Counted from the stretch's first letter, positions 43,801 to 53,729 are shown. The stretch: 64,000 bases of DNA from Strigamia acuminata (GCA_949358305.1 OX442314.1:53205369-53269368), one strand, 5' to 3'. A program made the numbers and translations. Notes: a model not told the origin generated them from the letters alone.

Positions 43801-45208
43801 CCATCTCTACTTGATAATATCCTTTTGTAAGGTCAAGTGAGGTGAAGTATTTTGCCTGATTCGTATTGTGCATGAGCAAATCAATACTGGGCATTTGGAT
43901 TGCATTGATTTCGGTGATCGCATTTAGCCATCGGTAATCAATACATAACCTATATGTGCCATTTGGTTTGGCAACTATTACGGGATGACTTATATAAGGT
44001 CCCGTAGATTTCTCAATGAGATTCTCTGCTTCTAGCTCTTCAACTAGTTTGGTCATAATCGCAATTTTAGCTGGATTGTACATGCGAAATGGTTGTTTTT
44101 TCCATTTCGCGTCCTTTTTAAACGTAATCTTATGTTTAGCAAGGTTCGTACAACCAACTTTGTCCCGAAAGACGTGCTTGATTCCGGAAATTACTTCTAG
44201 TAATTTGGTCTTTTCCTCGTCGGAGCAATCACAATCTTTCACCAACAATTCTTCCCAATTGTCGGGTGTATGAGTGATTGTTCCGTCGTTTTTTATTGTG
44301 CGTAACCTCGCTAGACTGTCATTAAGTTCGTTATCTACGTAAGGCGCAGTCCAACCAGGTTTGTTGTCACAATCAAATTCAGCTCGTGCTGGATTTAAAT
44401 TGATTGTGGTACGACGCATAAAATTGTGTCCTAAAATTAGGCCACACACATTTCTGTCTAAAATGATGAAATTCATTGGAGTGAATTCTACTCCATCCGC
44501 CCATTGAACACAAAGGGTTATTTGCCCTAACGGGATATGAGTTATGCCGACGGCACAAACTTTCATATTTCGGGGGCAATCTTGAATGAAGTCAGGGGAG
44601 GCACAAGTACTGTCAAGTAATTGTAATCCAATAAAACATTGGGTGGCTCCTGAATCCATTAAAGCATTATAGGTGAGTCCACCTATTGTTACTTTCATTC
44701 GGGGGTCGTCGATACTGTTTCCCAAACGTTTGATGCGTTCAACTACTTCAGCTCTCTTGAGCTGATGTTCTTTGACATATTTACGAAGTCTATGATGTCT
44801 AGATAATTTCGAGGAGATATCTAAATTTTCCATCATTGCCTCCAAACTTTCGCATACTCCTCCACTAGAACTAGTGGTTTCCTCTCGAACAGGAGGATTT
44901 ATAGCGCTTTCAACTATTGCATTCAAGGACTCTCGCCAAGATTCGTCCCCCTTATCCGTAGGAAAGAGGTCGTCATCGAATGATGTAAACGGATTTTCAG
45001 TCTCTTCCACCGAAAAAGGAGTGTTAGGATAAGGTTCCTTAAATGCATACTTTGGATTTCTTTTCCTAGTTTTACGATTAGGTCGTTTAATTTCCTCATC
45101 TTGAATTACTAATTTATTCAGCGTTTCGTTTAAAACATTTTCTATTTCTGAGGATAATGTACTACTCTGGTTTTTTAGGGGGTTTTCGGTAACCCCCTCT
45201 ACTAGTTT
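40880..45208 (-). CDS. Pol polyprotein (PR-RT-RH-IN), outer Ty3 element
   Basis: The frame has no ATG near its start (45,010 is a GTG) and is open up to the slippery site at the gag stop, so it is a frameshift product of gag. Residues counted from 45,010. Retropepsin LMDSGATQCF at about 116-125. Reverse transcriptase with LCIDYRWLN and YLDD at about 455. RNase H with LTDASHSGLGA (about 602) and ELECLAVVWA; the usual TDH is here SDAEAL, so the His next to the last acidic residue is changed. Integrase zinc domain HGHPLSGHAG (about 913) to CVHCQQYK. DDE residues in CLDFMGP (984), SDNGKQF (1,039) and PTERANRD (1,077). A GPW-type module at about 1,224 (GPWEITAVLTGGAYALR). The frame is intact to its stop. 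Confidence 0.95.
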   Translation of the reverse strand, partial: KLVEGVTENPLKNQSSTLSSEIENVLNETLNKLVIQDEEIKRPNRKTRKRNPKYAFKEPYPNTPFSVEETENPFTSFDDDLFPTDKGDESWRESLNAIVESAINPPVREETTSSSGGVCESLEAMMENLDISSKLSRHHRLRKYVKEHQLKRAEVVERIKRLGNSIDDPRMKVTIGGLTYNALMDSGATQCFIGLQLLDSTCASPDFIQDCPRNMKVCAVGITHIPLGQITLCVQWADGVEFTPMNFIILDRNVCGLILGHNFMRRTTINLNPARAEFDCDNKPGWTAPYVDNELNDSLARLRTIKNDGTITHTPDNWEELLVKDCDCSDEEKTKLLEVISGIKHVFRDKVGCTNLAKHKITFKKDAKWKKQPFRMYNPAKIAIMTKLVEELEAENLIEKSTGPYISHPVIVAKPNGTYRLCIDYRWLNAITEINAIQMPSIDLLMHNTNQAKYFTSLDLTKGYYQVEMEDEDKQKTAFYTPKGNYQFVRMPFGLCNAPCTFQALMEQVIGDALYKHALVYLDDVIIFSQTWDQHLGHIKDVLERLDKANLSVNKEKSKFGRTTLKFLGHLITPNGLAPDPDKIASVRKFPTPKTSKDVQRFHGLANFFRKFIPNHGEIATPLTSIMHEKATFVWGQEQMDAFERIKDILCDETQVLLMPNMLEPFVILTDASHSGLGAVLCQDVDFLDKNKDKWIKTPRPVAYASRVLRGAEQRYTTPELECLAVVWAVERFRPYIEYTSFTLESDAEALKWLMGTPEPSGRFGRWAIKLQCGAFKIKYRRGTQNQVADAFSRAPLSIEDIPKDDYIEPTEITQFWPEWDGNKEVTRREEPKPCQFLTNVSVKFDYSKKLNNSLEKGEKGHVEPETLFSALTEVLSIVPPTRAEIIEAQLKDYECRKIITHLKLDEVEQKKNRKTKRWMKDIKGYQLDFKENHDNEDENSNDSEMLIFFKPTFEEELNDSGNGFKAVIPPSLVRRVLFACHGHPLSGHAGMSKTLERAKLIYYWPKMSKDTCNYVRSCVHCQQYKPSQHRKHRASYTPHNMAQPWEVLCLDFMGPKPAGQYQHKYILVGIDQCTKWVELAPLSKASSEAIITKLGDIVHRWGYPRKIISDNGKQFASTIYEGFCKRHNIKMTHISPYHAQANPTERANRDIKIMLAIYSDVHSHWPRFLNEFAFASRTAKSEATGSTPFLLNTGRIVTLPFDPRIIQHANKFDKNNPEEFVFNLLGILRRAHQEMHRRIQLNYEKHDRIHRNKFHICKYEVGDLVWKNTHILSNQDKGIIKGFAEKRDGPWEITAVLTGGAYALRKLLDDSIEPSINTDDLTPYIPSYPIETWTLGQKKGKLEDHPNPDWMSANSEFNKSNSQELDNQDMEELPQESLEQEERIIPTSNENGNEIIDPRSNNSNKRKRTADLPEIISRPKRTSRPNPKYTTDFVQMIQERR

Positions 45209-47313
45209 TTTGGGGCCGGTGGACCTTCAATCGCCAAAGGTGGAGTGGTTGCATTTTTTGGATCCAAAAATTTAGTGAATAAGTCCGACATGGATTTTGT
45301 CATACTAGTTTGCATAGTAGTTTTGAAGTCTTCAAGTTTTTGGTCCAAAGATTCAGCGGTCACCCAATTTTGCCTCTGTCGTTTAAAAAGATCAGAGGTG
45401 GGATTGGAATTGGTATTATTACCAGTACCTTGGGGCTTGTCCTGAACAAATTTTCTTTTTTGTAACAAAGGACATTCCCTCTTAAAGTGTCCTGGTTGAT
45501 TGCAATGGAAACATTTTCCAGTTGCTTTCTCCGATAGGGCACATACCATGTTGCTGAATCCAACATCGTTTTCAAGATTGTCTGTCTCGTCAGATTCCAT
45601 AGGTACAACTTCTGGTTCGGCGTTCAACGTCTGAGTAGAGCGTATGAGTGGGCGCGAACTCCTGGCGTCTTTACCTTTTTGAGTATTTGACGGGACAGTT
45701 TCGTCCTCTTTATTGGCAATAGTGTCCACACTAGCATTTTGGGCTTCAAAAAGGGCCCTATTTTGTCGGACAAATTGAAATATGTCATTAAATGATTCTT
45801 CATAGAGACCTCTATCGATTATTCGATTGTAACTAACTAAGTTCAAATTCTCGAGAAGAGTAGGAGCTTCATCTCTTTTTGAATAAGATCCTTGAGCTTG
45901 TTTAAATCTCAAAAGAAATGTATAGAGTGGCTCTTCTGGGCCCTGGATTAAATTTCGAAGCTTTCGGGCTCGGGTGACAGGGATCATGTCAAACTCCGCC
46001 AAAAACATCTTTTCGAAAGTTTTCCAGTCAACAAATTTGTCGAGGTTATCGGTATGCCATTCGTGGGCTATACCAGATAAATAAGTTGGTATTCCGCGTT
46101 TTACCATCTCATCTAGAGTTAAACCTTTAGCGACAGCGACTGTTTTGGCTGTAGCTAAAAATTTAGCCACGTCCTTCTGTTTTCCATCAAAAACAGGCAT
46201 ATCTTGACCTTTGAAAAAGGTTTTATTTGAATTGTTTGCATTATTATTTTGCTGTGCATTATTCTGCATAAATTGTTGTACTTGCTGTGCACAATCAGTT
46301 TGAATATTTCGCACATAGGTAAGGATGGTTCCCAAGTCGTCGGTAGAAAATCTCGCTTGAGATGAACTACCAGCGGAGGATGCCGAACCAGAATTTTGTT
46401 CAAAATTGGGCAGATTTCCCTTAGGGACCTGATTGTCCTGGGGGATTTCTCTCCTTGGAGGAACATAATTTTCATGCTGTGTATGATTGCCAGATGGTAC
46501 ATGTTGTCCATGTGGAACACTACTTTTATTTTGTACACGTTCTGGGGGTGTCTGATTTGAACGAGTTCTTCCCGCCGGTAAATTTTGAATAACGGGGGAC
46601 GGTGAGATCGGATCGGATCTCCTTGGAGTTCGATTTGACACTCTTTTTGACTGCGTTGGGGGGACAAACTGTCCTTTCCCCGGTGTCGGAGGGGCATAAT
46701 GTCTATTTCCAGATGTTGGAGTAACATACTGTCTATGTCCCGAGTTTTGGGAGACATTTTGTCTATTCCCTGAAGTTTGGGGGATAAAACCCGAATTACT
46801 ATTGTTAATCATTCGATTAACACTAGTCGATCTAGACCTTGGTTTGGCTAGATTTAAAGGACTATTAGAACTGGGTGTTCTTTGTCCAGAACTTTGTTGA
46901 CTACGGGATCGGCTAAACGATGGCTCGCGTACCATTCTATCGTTTAGCTGGGGAGTCGACCCTATCCGGGCTTGATATCCCAACCTCTTTTTAGGAGAGG
47001 GAAAGTCCAGCTTACGATTCGTGGGAATCGTTTTCCGTGGGGTTCGGTGTGAAGTCCGCGAATGCCGACTTTCGTTCTCCGAATCTTCATCTTCATCGGG
47101 TCTAATTCTCTGATTTCTTTTCTCAAGTACGCGTACATGATTAACCGCTTCGGTTATTGTTTTGAAATCAACCCGATTCAGATTATAGAGTTGACAATAC
47201 TCTGTTAAATCGTCCGGAATTAAATCCGTTTGGTCTTCGAGTCGGACGTAACTATTTTCCAAGTTTCTGTCATCGACTTCTCGTTCATTCATATGAATGT
47301 TTTCGTCAGACAT
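45202..47313 (-). CDS. Gag polyprotein, outer Ty3 element
   Basis: 703 residues from the ATG at 47,313. The upstream extension starts with GTG and is unlikely. The acidic N-terminus is followed by a long Asn/Gln/Pro/Ser-rich stretch. At about 175-225 this holds a tandem repeat of about 10 residues (TSGNRQNVSQ, NSGHRQYVTP, TSGNRHYAPP, TPGKGQFVPP). The capsid core lies at about 374-526 (VFDGKQKDVAKFLATAKTVA, AHEWHTDNLDKFVDWKTFEK). A single CCHC knuckle CFHCNQPGHFKREC stands at about 600. The last codons are CCA AAA AAC TAG, so the stop directly follows the slippery heptamer. Confidence 0.93.
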   Translation of the reverse strand: MSDENIHMNEREVDDRNLENSYVRLEDQTDLIPDDLTEYCQLYNLNRVDFKTITEAVNHVRVLEKRNQRIRPDEDEDSENESRHSRTSHRTPRKTIPTNRKLDFPSPKKRLGYQARIGSTPQLNDRMVREPSFSRSRSQQSSGQRTPSSNSPLNLAKPRSRSTSVNRMINNSNSGFIPQTSGNRQNVSQNSGHRQYVTPTSGNRHYAPPTPGKGQFVPPTQSKRVSNRTPRRSDPISPSPVIQNLPAGRTRSNQTPPERVQNKSSVPHGQHVPSGNHTQHENYVPPRREIPQDNQVPKGNLPNFEQNSGSASSAGSSSQARFSTDDLGTILTYVRNIQTDCAQQVQQFMQNNAQQNNNANNSNKTFFKGQDMPVFDGKQKDVAKFLATAKTVAVAKGLTLDEMVKRGIPTYLSGIAHEWHTDNLDKFVDWKTFEKMFLAEFDMIPVTRARKLRNLIQGPEEPLYTFLLRFKQAQGSYSKRDEAPTLLENLNLVSYNRIIDRGLYEESFNDIFQFVRQNRALFEAQNASVDTIANKEDETVPSNTQKGKDARSSRPLIRSTQTLNAEPEVVPMESDETDNLENDVGFSNMVCALSEKATGKCFHCNQPGHFKRECPLLQKRKFVQDKPQGTGNNTNSNPTSDLFKRQRQNWVTAESLDQKLEDFKTTMQTSMTKSMSDLFTKFLDPKNATTPPLAIEGPPAPKN
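45205..45211 (-). promoter_or_regulatory. -1 frameshift heptamer at the gag stop codon, outer element
   Basis: A AAA AAC in the gag frame (minus strand 45,211 to 45,205), immediately followed by the TAG stop. A -1 slip enters the pol frame, which is open from here to 40,880. Confidence 0.8.
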
Positions 47314-48161
47314 AATAAAAGTTTTAAATTCTTTATTACTAAAGAACGATAACACACTTTATAAAATATACACTTCAAAATAACAATACACTTCGATAAG
47401 GTTAAGCTTAAACTCCACGTGGTGGTTAAACGTGTTAAACTATCGACAAACTTTAAACAAAAGAAAATTAAATTTCGCGTGGTTTAATACGCGTTAAACT
47501 ATTATCAAACTAGAACAAAATCAAACGAAATCTTCTACAGGTAAACTAGCGTTTGGAAAGAAATACGCTTTAAACTATTATTAGAATAGTAGATGGAATA
47601 CACTTAACTTTGCTGGTCTACGGCGTGGAAATTTCGAATCGGGACTAAACGGGACGGCGTGGTCAAGATGGCTACTGGAACACGTGTACGCGGGTCTGGT
47701 CTGGATACGAATGGTCCTCTGCAGTCTGGATCCGCGTGGTATCGAGGATCGATAATCCTTTAATCCCTCGATACTTTATTGGTGGAAAATCTTTTTATCC
47801 AATGATAAAATGGAGACTAATCCTTTACTTACAGTAGTTTTCTACTACGTCCGCACTTTGGTCTGGTCAATCTCGTTATTGATTGGATAATTCTTTCGAA
47901 AATATTCAATCAACATTGAAACTGTTTTTACAGACCTTCCGTGAAAATTTAGAAAATAAATTCTTTCAATTGTTGGAGTGTTTTATAACACAACATAACA
48001 TTCCCTTTAATGTTAGATATTCTTATGAATTCCAACGTTTTTAAAGACATTTTCTTACTTCGTAAAAGTAGAAATATATAATTCGTTTCAAAATGTTATA
48101 ATCTTTATTTATCTCAATTTTCACTTCCTATTAAATTCGGTAAATTTAAACTTTGCAACCT
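47314..48161 (-). other. 5' leader of outer element
   Basis: About 0.85 kb between primer site and gag, without a credible ORF. Near the gag end, ACGTGTTAAACT/ACGCGTTAAACT motifs recur around 47,425-47,500. It probably holds the packaging signal by position; that is inference. Confidence 0.55.
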
Positions 48162-48179
48162 ATCTCGGTGGGACCTCCA
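48162..48179 (-). promoter_or_regulatory. Primer binding site, tRNA-Gln
   Basis: On the minus strand TGGAGGTCCCACCGAGAT begins 2 nt after the 5' LTR. Its complement ends GGTGGGACCTCCA, the 3' end of animal tRNA-Gln (acceptor stem GGTCCCA) as I recall it, with all 18 positions fitting. Confidence 0.8.
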
Positions 48180-48181
48180 CG

Positions 48182-49832
48182 TGTGACGGTGACGACCACA
48201 ACTCCTTATCGCATGATAGTACCGGGTATAAGTCGCGTGAAATAGTGAATAATACGAGATAAAATAAAGACAACAAGTTTCTCAAAACACTACATTTATT
48301 GTTGTCAAACAATAGAATCAAATCTAAAAGTTATACAAATTCTAATGCCGACATTTGGCAAGTTAAGTACAAGTTAAACTATACATGAATTGGCTGTAAA
48401 ACAGCCCTAAAATAATATGATTACGGTTATTGGTGATCCGGGGTTCGGGAACGGCAAAACGCCCGCTCGACCGAGTATAGATGTCATCAGATAGCCGGGC
48501 TGGCTGTGTCCTCGCGGCTTCCGTCGGCGCTTCGTAATCGTGGAACTGGTTCCTTCGCGTTCCTGGTTCGTATCGTGTAATGGTCCGTGTAATGCTGTCT
48601 GGCTCGATCCGAGAGGTGCGGTTGACTCATGTGCACCGCCACAACTAGGGTTGGAAATTGGTAATGAATAAATGAAGTCATTTATTCGCCAAGGTTCCGC
48701 TTGCGAATTATATTTAATTCGCGACGTTGTGAGTTTAATAAATTAACTTAATAAATTGTATTCAATTTATTGTTACGAATTTGATTCGTCATACAGTGAA
48801 ATAAGTCTCGTGACTTACTTCGGTTGTTAACTTGTTGCCAAGTTTAAACAATTAAGGTTTTTTATCAACTACAAAATATAATAAAGATTAAACATCGCAA
48901 CACACAATTGCCGTCAAAGTTCGCCTTGCTGAGCAGAACAGTATCGCGCGTGCCCTAAATAACAGTGCGGTGAGAGACGGCACTGGTATTCAGGGGGATA
49001 TAGCCCGCAGTTCTGCACAACAGAATTAATCACCTGAGATACTACTCATAAGTAGACTGCTTTGGCACCATCACCGAAGAGATATAACTTTCCCAAACAC
49101 ATAGTGCTACTGGCGGTAACTGCATGTTTTGCATGCAGACTGCTTTGGCACCATCAAGTGATGGAGTCAATCTCTTTCAGTAACAGTGCTACTAACGGTT
49201 ACTAAATACTTTGGTATCACACGTGATTCTATTGTCCGACCACGAGGATACTTATGCGGGAGGCTTTCTCCTCGGCAAGACCGTTTGACGGAAACATTAA
49301 CAGTCCGAACTTCGCCTTCAGTTGACGGGGGTTGCATGGCTCAGCAGAGCCATGCTATGCATGGACCGGTAGGCCCATGCCCTGAGTAAGAAACAGTTAT
49401 TTGACATGCGGAACATACCAAATAACCAGAAATCAAGAACTAGCTTTACTTCCTGTTGTCAGGGAGTTTTATACTCGGTGGGATTAGGTTCCACCAATCT
49501 CGTATCGCAGGAAGTGGATATGGAGACGCAAATTGGGATTATGCTAATCTTTTAGCATAAACCGGAACTGGATACCGGGGACAGGAAATGGATACACAGA
49601 ACGGAAATACATTCTGAAAATGGGTTTCAGGTCGCGTACCCGTGATAAAGCAAGAATACCTGCTTTGTCTTATTGAGTATTGATAATATAACTTTATATT
49701 ATCGATCTAAATTATATTTAGTCATAGCAAACATAACAATATGTTTTGTGAACCATTTCTATGTAAAATAGTAAGTTCGAGGTTGAATTTGCCGCTAGTA
49801 CTAGTGGCGCCATCTATTGCTAATTTGTCACA
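48182..49832 (-). repeat. 5' LTR of outer Ty3 element, intact, 1,651 bp
   Basis: TGTGAC...GTCACA, followed by AGTG, the right copy of the target duplication. Same sequence as the split left LTR wherever compared, including the 83-bp internal duplication. Confidence 0.95.
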
Positions 49833-49836
49833 AGTG

Positions 49837-50154
49837 CATGTTTTGTGCACAACCATTGACGAATTTTATAAGAAAAAATTCTTCCCTGATGTTGTAGGGT
49901 ATTTCCAAAAAGGTGTTCTCTAAGGATCTTAAAATTATCCCCAAATACATATTCATAAAACCCAGCGACCGATTATCATACTGTTCATCTGTTATCAGCT
50001 CTCGCATTCGCTCAGTAAAAAGCTGAGGTGCTTCAGTTGCTTCTATAGCTTCTATGAGAACAGTGATGCCGTGGATTAAGTTTCTTTTGCGTTGACGTTT
50101 TCTTGTTTTCTTGTTTTGATTCATCGGAAGAAATCATATTTGGGACAAGAGGGC
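49837..50154 (-). other. Unassigned minus-strand open frame at the outer insertion site
   Basis: Codons from about 50,124 to the junction at 49,837 stay open (ELITDEQYDNRSLGFMNMYL, then GIILRSLENTFLEIPYNIRE). Composition looks protein-like, but no family is recognised. The frame would run into stops across the restored pre-insertion site. It may be another repeat-borne gene fragment. Confidence 0.3.
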
Positions 50155-51235
50155 TCTGTATTTCTTTTTTTTTCCTATCTGAATGTTTTGATGCACAAAC
50201 TGACAAGTGAGATGGCTTTTAACCTCCATTTCCTTTCTAAAAAAAAACAAGAAGAATTAACTTTGAATTTCTGCATTTATTGGCTTTTATTGCTTACTTT
50301 GAGCTTTCATTCCCCTTTTCTTCATGTTTGTAGTATGATCTTGTGCACTTTAGTCTTTCTGCATCTTGTGCTGATGTCGCGATGATGCTTATCTTGAGAC
50401 TTATACAAAGGAATAGGATACAAGGGATTACTACAATTAGCAACTCAATGACCGAAGGGTGGAGAAAATTCTAAGGGTTCCCCAACAAAAGCCTCAATAA
50501 CTATTTTAAAATTTAACAAATAAATTTCGACAATGTTGACAAGATGTAGTGATCACACAATTTTCAAAAATAAATAAATATTGCTTGGAGCACTCAGAAA
50601 TACTTGTACACAGTTGTCACAATTCACTTGCACAACACTGATCACTATTGAAGACACACTTGGCCCCCAAAAGTGAAGGCAAAAATAAATATTAAGATGG
50701 CAAGATTGGAAAAATGTAGTGATCCCACGGTGAAAATCAGTTGAAAGATTGTTGCACCTCTTCAAAACTAACGTCCCACACTGGGCTGTAGACAGGCGTA
50801 CTCGGGATACTAACCTGTGTGTGTATTCACGTCCGAATTCTCGCAATATGAAACTCAAATCAAAAGACAGTCTGGTCAGCTGCACAATCACTCAAGCAAG
50901 GGCGCCACCATCTTGGAATGGCAAAAACCTGGTGCCGTAGAAAATTAACAGTTTAACCACTTTCAGCCGCTTCCTGCTGCTAAATAACATAAATATAAGT
51001 CCAAAAACACTAAATTCACCGGTACTGATGAAACCGCCACTATTTGCGTGTTGGAAAACACTCGTTCTCCTCGCGAAACGAAGAATTCCGCACTCGGAGG
51101 CCCTCGTTGTGGGCTTCTCTGTCGAATGATGTCGGTAAAACGGTCGTCGATGCCCACCCGCGTCTACGCTCCGTGATGCTGCCCAGTCGATTACGATGTC
51201 CGTGTGAGAACCTAGTTGATTGAAGTTTGAGCAAC
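50155..51235. repeat. Composite of dispersed repeats; second copy of copia leader DNA
   Basis: 50,155-50,490 matches 5,505-5,830, and 50,500-50,695 matches 5,860-6,050 and 52,574-52,735. 50,760-51,210 matches 53,220-53,665, the leader of the copia element described below, with shared blocks such as GGGCTGTAGACAGGCGTACT and CGGAGGCCCTCGTTGTGGGC. So a second, coding-deleted copy of that copia element ended up here. Confidence 0.65.
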
Positions 51236-51325
51236 TACTGAGTTTTTATTCTGCTGAAATATTTTGGGAAGGGTTGGTCAAAGTACAAGTACAGAGTTCG
51301 TTATTCGATATTAAAACAATGAGGC

Positions 51326-51392
51326 GATATTATTCGATATAGCTGGCAATATTATTTGATATAGCTGGCAATATTATTCGATAATGCATTTA
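51326..51392. repeat. Short tandem repeat, about 24-bp unit
   Basis: Three imperfect copies of TATTATTCGATATAGCTGGC follow each other. Confidence 0.7.
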
Positions 51393-51599
51393 AACTAAAC
51401 AAGCGATATAAAACGATATAAGGAATATTATTATTTAATTTCCACAGTCCGTAGACGCCGCAAATGTTTGTCCTGGGTCAAAATTATTTTTCTTAGGTTT
51501 TTAGTAAGGTTTTTAAGTGTTTTTTTTTTCTGGACCTCGATAAAAATTTTCAATAGTATCCGGACCCCACTTAAAACTACTTGCCGACCCCGGGTATAA

Positions 51600-52505
51600 A
51601 TTGTAAGTGTTGGAAAATCGGATAGCATGTGGGCCACGGCCATGGTGTTGTGGCGGGTGAAAAGGTGCTCGAATAACACGGCGGATGTAAATCAGTTGTC
51701 GCTGGCGATAGTGTATCCCATGTCAAGATAATATCTGGCCACGTATACAACGATGCGTCCAATGGCGTTACCCGTTTACCTAGAAAGTTTGGCGCGGAGT
51801 AAAGCAATCCGAGGTAAAATAGAAAGACGACGAAATGACTCACTCTGGTTCCGGCTCCTAGTCCGGGTCAAAATACATCTTGGAGCGCTTACCCAGATGC
51901 TCCTCGTCGTTGAGCACATAGCCGATGCCCGCGTCGCACAACATGAACAGTTCAAAGCCCCATTTGATGGGTTTGGCCGGTTGGCAGACCTGGGAAAAAT
52001 TAGCCGAATGACCAAAATTAAATATATAAATAAATAAATAAATAAATAAATAAATGCTAGAGACGAGATTGCGACAGGCGATGCACGCACCTCCACCTTT
52101 GATCGACCTCGGAAGGCGATCGACTCGTCGATGCAGAGCGTCCTTGGTTGGCGACAAGAGCGGAAGCGTTTGTTCGACAAATCGGCGAACTAACGAACTT
52201 ATGTCATGCTGTCGTTTTCTCCGCGTTCCTTCAGGAACGACGCCCTTTTCGTTATTATGCTGCCGCCATCGGGACCACGCGTCGAACCGTCAACGTACAA
52301 CCGCTGGTAGGACGGTTGCGTGCTATAATGAAAGCACCGCGAAATCTCCTGAAAGCCCCTGTGCGTCATGGCTCGTCTGACGATCGGTGCATCGAGATTG
52401 CGGACGTGGCTGCTCCACCAGTAGTGTCGCAGTTCAGGTTTCTTATTGTAGCCGGTCAAGACGAGGATGCCCAGGTACACCTAGAATTCGTCGAGTGTTA
52501 GCGGG
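51600..52505 (-). pseudogene. piggyBac-type transposase relic
   Basis: Read leftward from 52,505: VYLGILVLTGYNKKPELRHY then WWSSH, PIVRRAMTHRGFQEI and SRCFHYS, the N-terminal part of the catalytic region of piggyBac/PGBD transposases. Then LCIDESIAFRGRSK, with the first catalytic Asp, and in another frame AKPIKWGFELFMLCDAGIGY, and finally VARYYLDMGYTIASDN followed by a stop and FTSAVLFEHL, with the second Asp. A (TAAA)n microsatellite at 52,024-52,055 splits the gene after the first Asp, and frames shift several times. No TTAA-flanked ends were found. Confidence 0.85.
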
Positions 52506-52573
52506 CGAACCCGTGCACGCGCCTTCGTCGCAGCCTCTCTCGGGTATGGCGAGAGTTGCGGTCGAGACCGAGG

Positions 52574-52735
52574 TTGGCAAGGTGTAGTGATCCCACAATT
52601 TTCAAAAATAAATAAATGTTGCTTGGAGCACTCAGAAATCCACTATTGAAGACACATTTGACCCCCAAAAGTGAAGGCGAAAATAAATATCAAACAACCT
52701 CCTTAATAACTATCTTAAAATTTAACAAATAAATT
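52574..52735. repeat. Dispersed repeat copy (also 5,860 and 50,500)
   Basis: Same AATTTTCAAAAA-TAAATAAAT block and AAATTTAACAAATAAATTTC tail as at the other two places. It joins the copia integrase relic at about 52,745. Confidence 0.6.
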
Positions 52736-52744
52736 TCGACAGTA

Positions 52745-53225
52745 ATGTTGAAAAATGATGTCAAACACCTCGTCCTTCTTCTTCATGAGATATACTGTTG
52801 AATAACGGGAAAAATCGTCCGTTATTGTGAGGAAGTATCTGTTTCCTGACAGCGTTGCTGTGTTAAAAGCTCCGCATACGTCCATGTGCAGAAGTTGTAG
52901 TGGTTCCTTCGACCTAATGCCCGGTATGGACTTATGAGAAACCGCTTTCTTCTTCGCCAAGCTGCAGACATCACATTGTGTTATGGGCACATCCAGGATT
53001 GGCAATCCAATTACCGCATCTCGTTTACTCATCTCCTGTACACTTGGGAAATGGATGTGGCCCAATCGTTCGTGCCACAGTCTCGCTTCTTCTGGATTTG
53101 ACTTATTTTTGTTTGTGCCCGTTGGTTGTTCGTTCTTCTGCTCGCTTTTCTGTTCGCCCACGTTGGCTTTGTTCTTGTCCTTTTGTCTTAACTTGTCGAA
53201 ATCGGGTTTTTGATCGCTAAGTTTC
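52745..53225 (-). pseudogene. Ty1/copia integrase fragment (pre-integrase domain and start of core)
   Basis: The frame reads EEARLWHERLGHIHFPSVQE, then ITQCDVCSLAKKKAVSHKS, then LLHMDVCGAFNTATL, GNRYFLTITDDFSRYSTVYL and MKKKDEVFDIIFQH. These are the HHCC zinc domain (WHxRLGH...CDVCSLAK) and the first part of the DDE core with its first Asp (HMDVCG). It is open in one frame over about 160 residues and better kept than the other copia relics, but it is truncated at both ends. It lies between the copia leader (right) and a repeat (left), so gag, protease and most of pol are deleted. Confidence 0.88.
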
Positions 53226-53729
53226 TTCAAATATAACGTCCCACGCTGGGCTGTAGACAGGCGTACTCGGAGTACTAACCTGTGTGTGCATTCACGTCCG
53301 AATTTAAGCAATATGAAACTCAAATCAAAAGTCAGCCTGGTCAGCTGCACAATCACTCAAACAAAGGGCGCCGCCATCTTGGAATGGCAAAAACCTGGTG
53401 CCGTCGAAAATTAACAGTTTGACCACTTTCAGCAGCTTTCTGCAGCTAAATAACATAAATATAAGTCCAAAAACACTAAATTCAGCGTTATTGATGAAAC
53501 CGCCACTATTTCCGAGTTGGAAAACACTCGTTATCGTCGCGAAACGAAGAATTTCGCACTCGGAGGCCCTCGTTGTGGGCTTCTCTGTCGAATGACGTCG
53601 GTAAAACGATCTTCGATGCCGCCCGCGTCTACGCTCCGTGATGCTGCCCAGTCGATTACGATGTCCGTCCTGGGTCAAAATTCGATGCAGAGTTCGAATA
53701 AGTTGTCCAAAAATCTCTAGAACTCACGA
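53226..53729 (-). other. Copia leader region between primer site and integrase fragment
   Basis: No gag frame survives; the minus-strand frames carry stops. The same DNA is present at 50,760-51,210, which shows that it belongs to the element. Confidence 0.5.

Larger units (their letters stand above)
23166..49832 (-). mobile_element. Intact Ty3/gypsy LTR retrotransposon (outer), split by a nested element
   Basis: The LTRs begin and end TGTGAC...GTCACA and are flanked by AGTG at 23,162-23,165 and 49,833-49,836. The right LTR (48,182-49,832) is 1,651 bp. The left LTR, added up around the insertion (23,166-24,724 plus 38,214-38,305), is also 1,651 bp. Order on the minus strand: 5' LTR, tRNA-Gln primer site, gag, pol with protease, reverse transcriptase, RNase H and integrase, a third ORF, polypurine tract, 3' LTR. 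All three ORFs are uninterrupted. Without the nested insert and one TSD copy the element is about 13.2 kb. The insertion in its 3' LTR would impair a new round of copying, but the 5' LTR promoter is intact. Confidence 0.95.
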
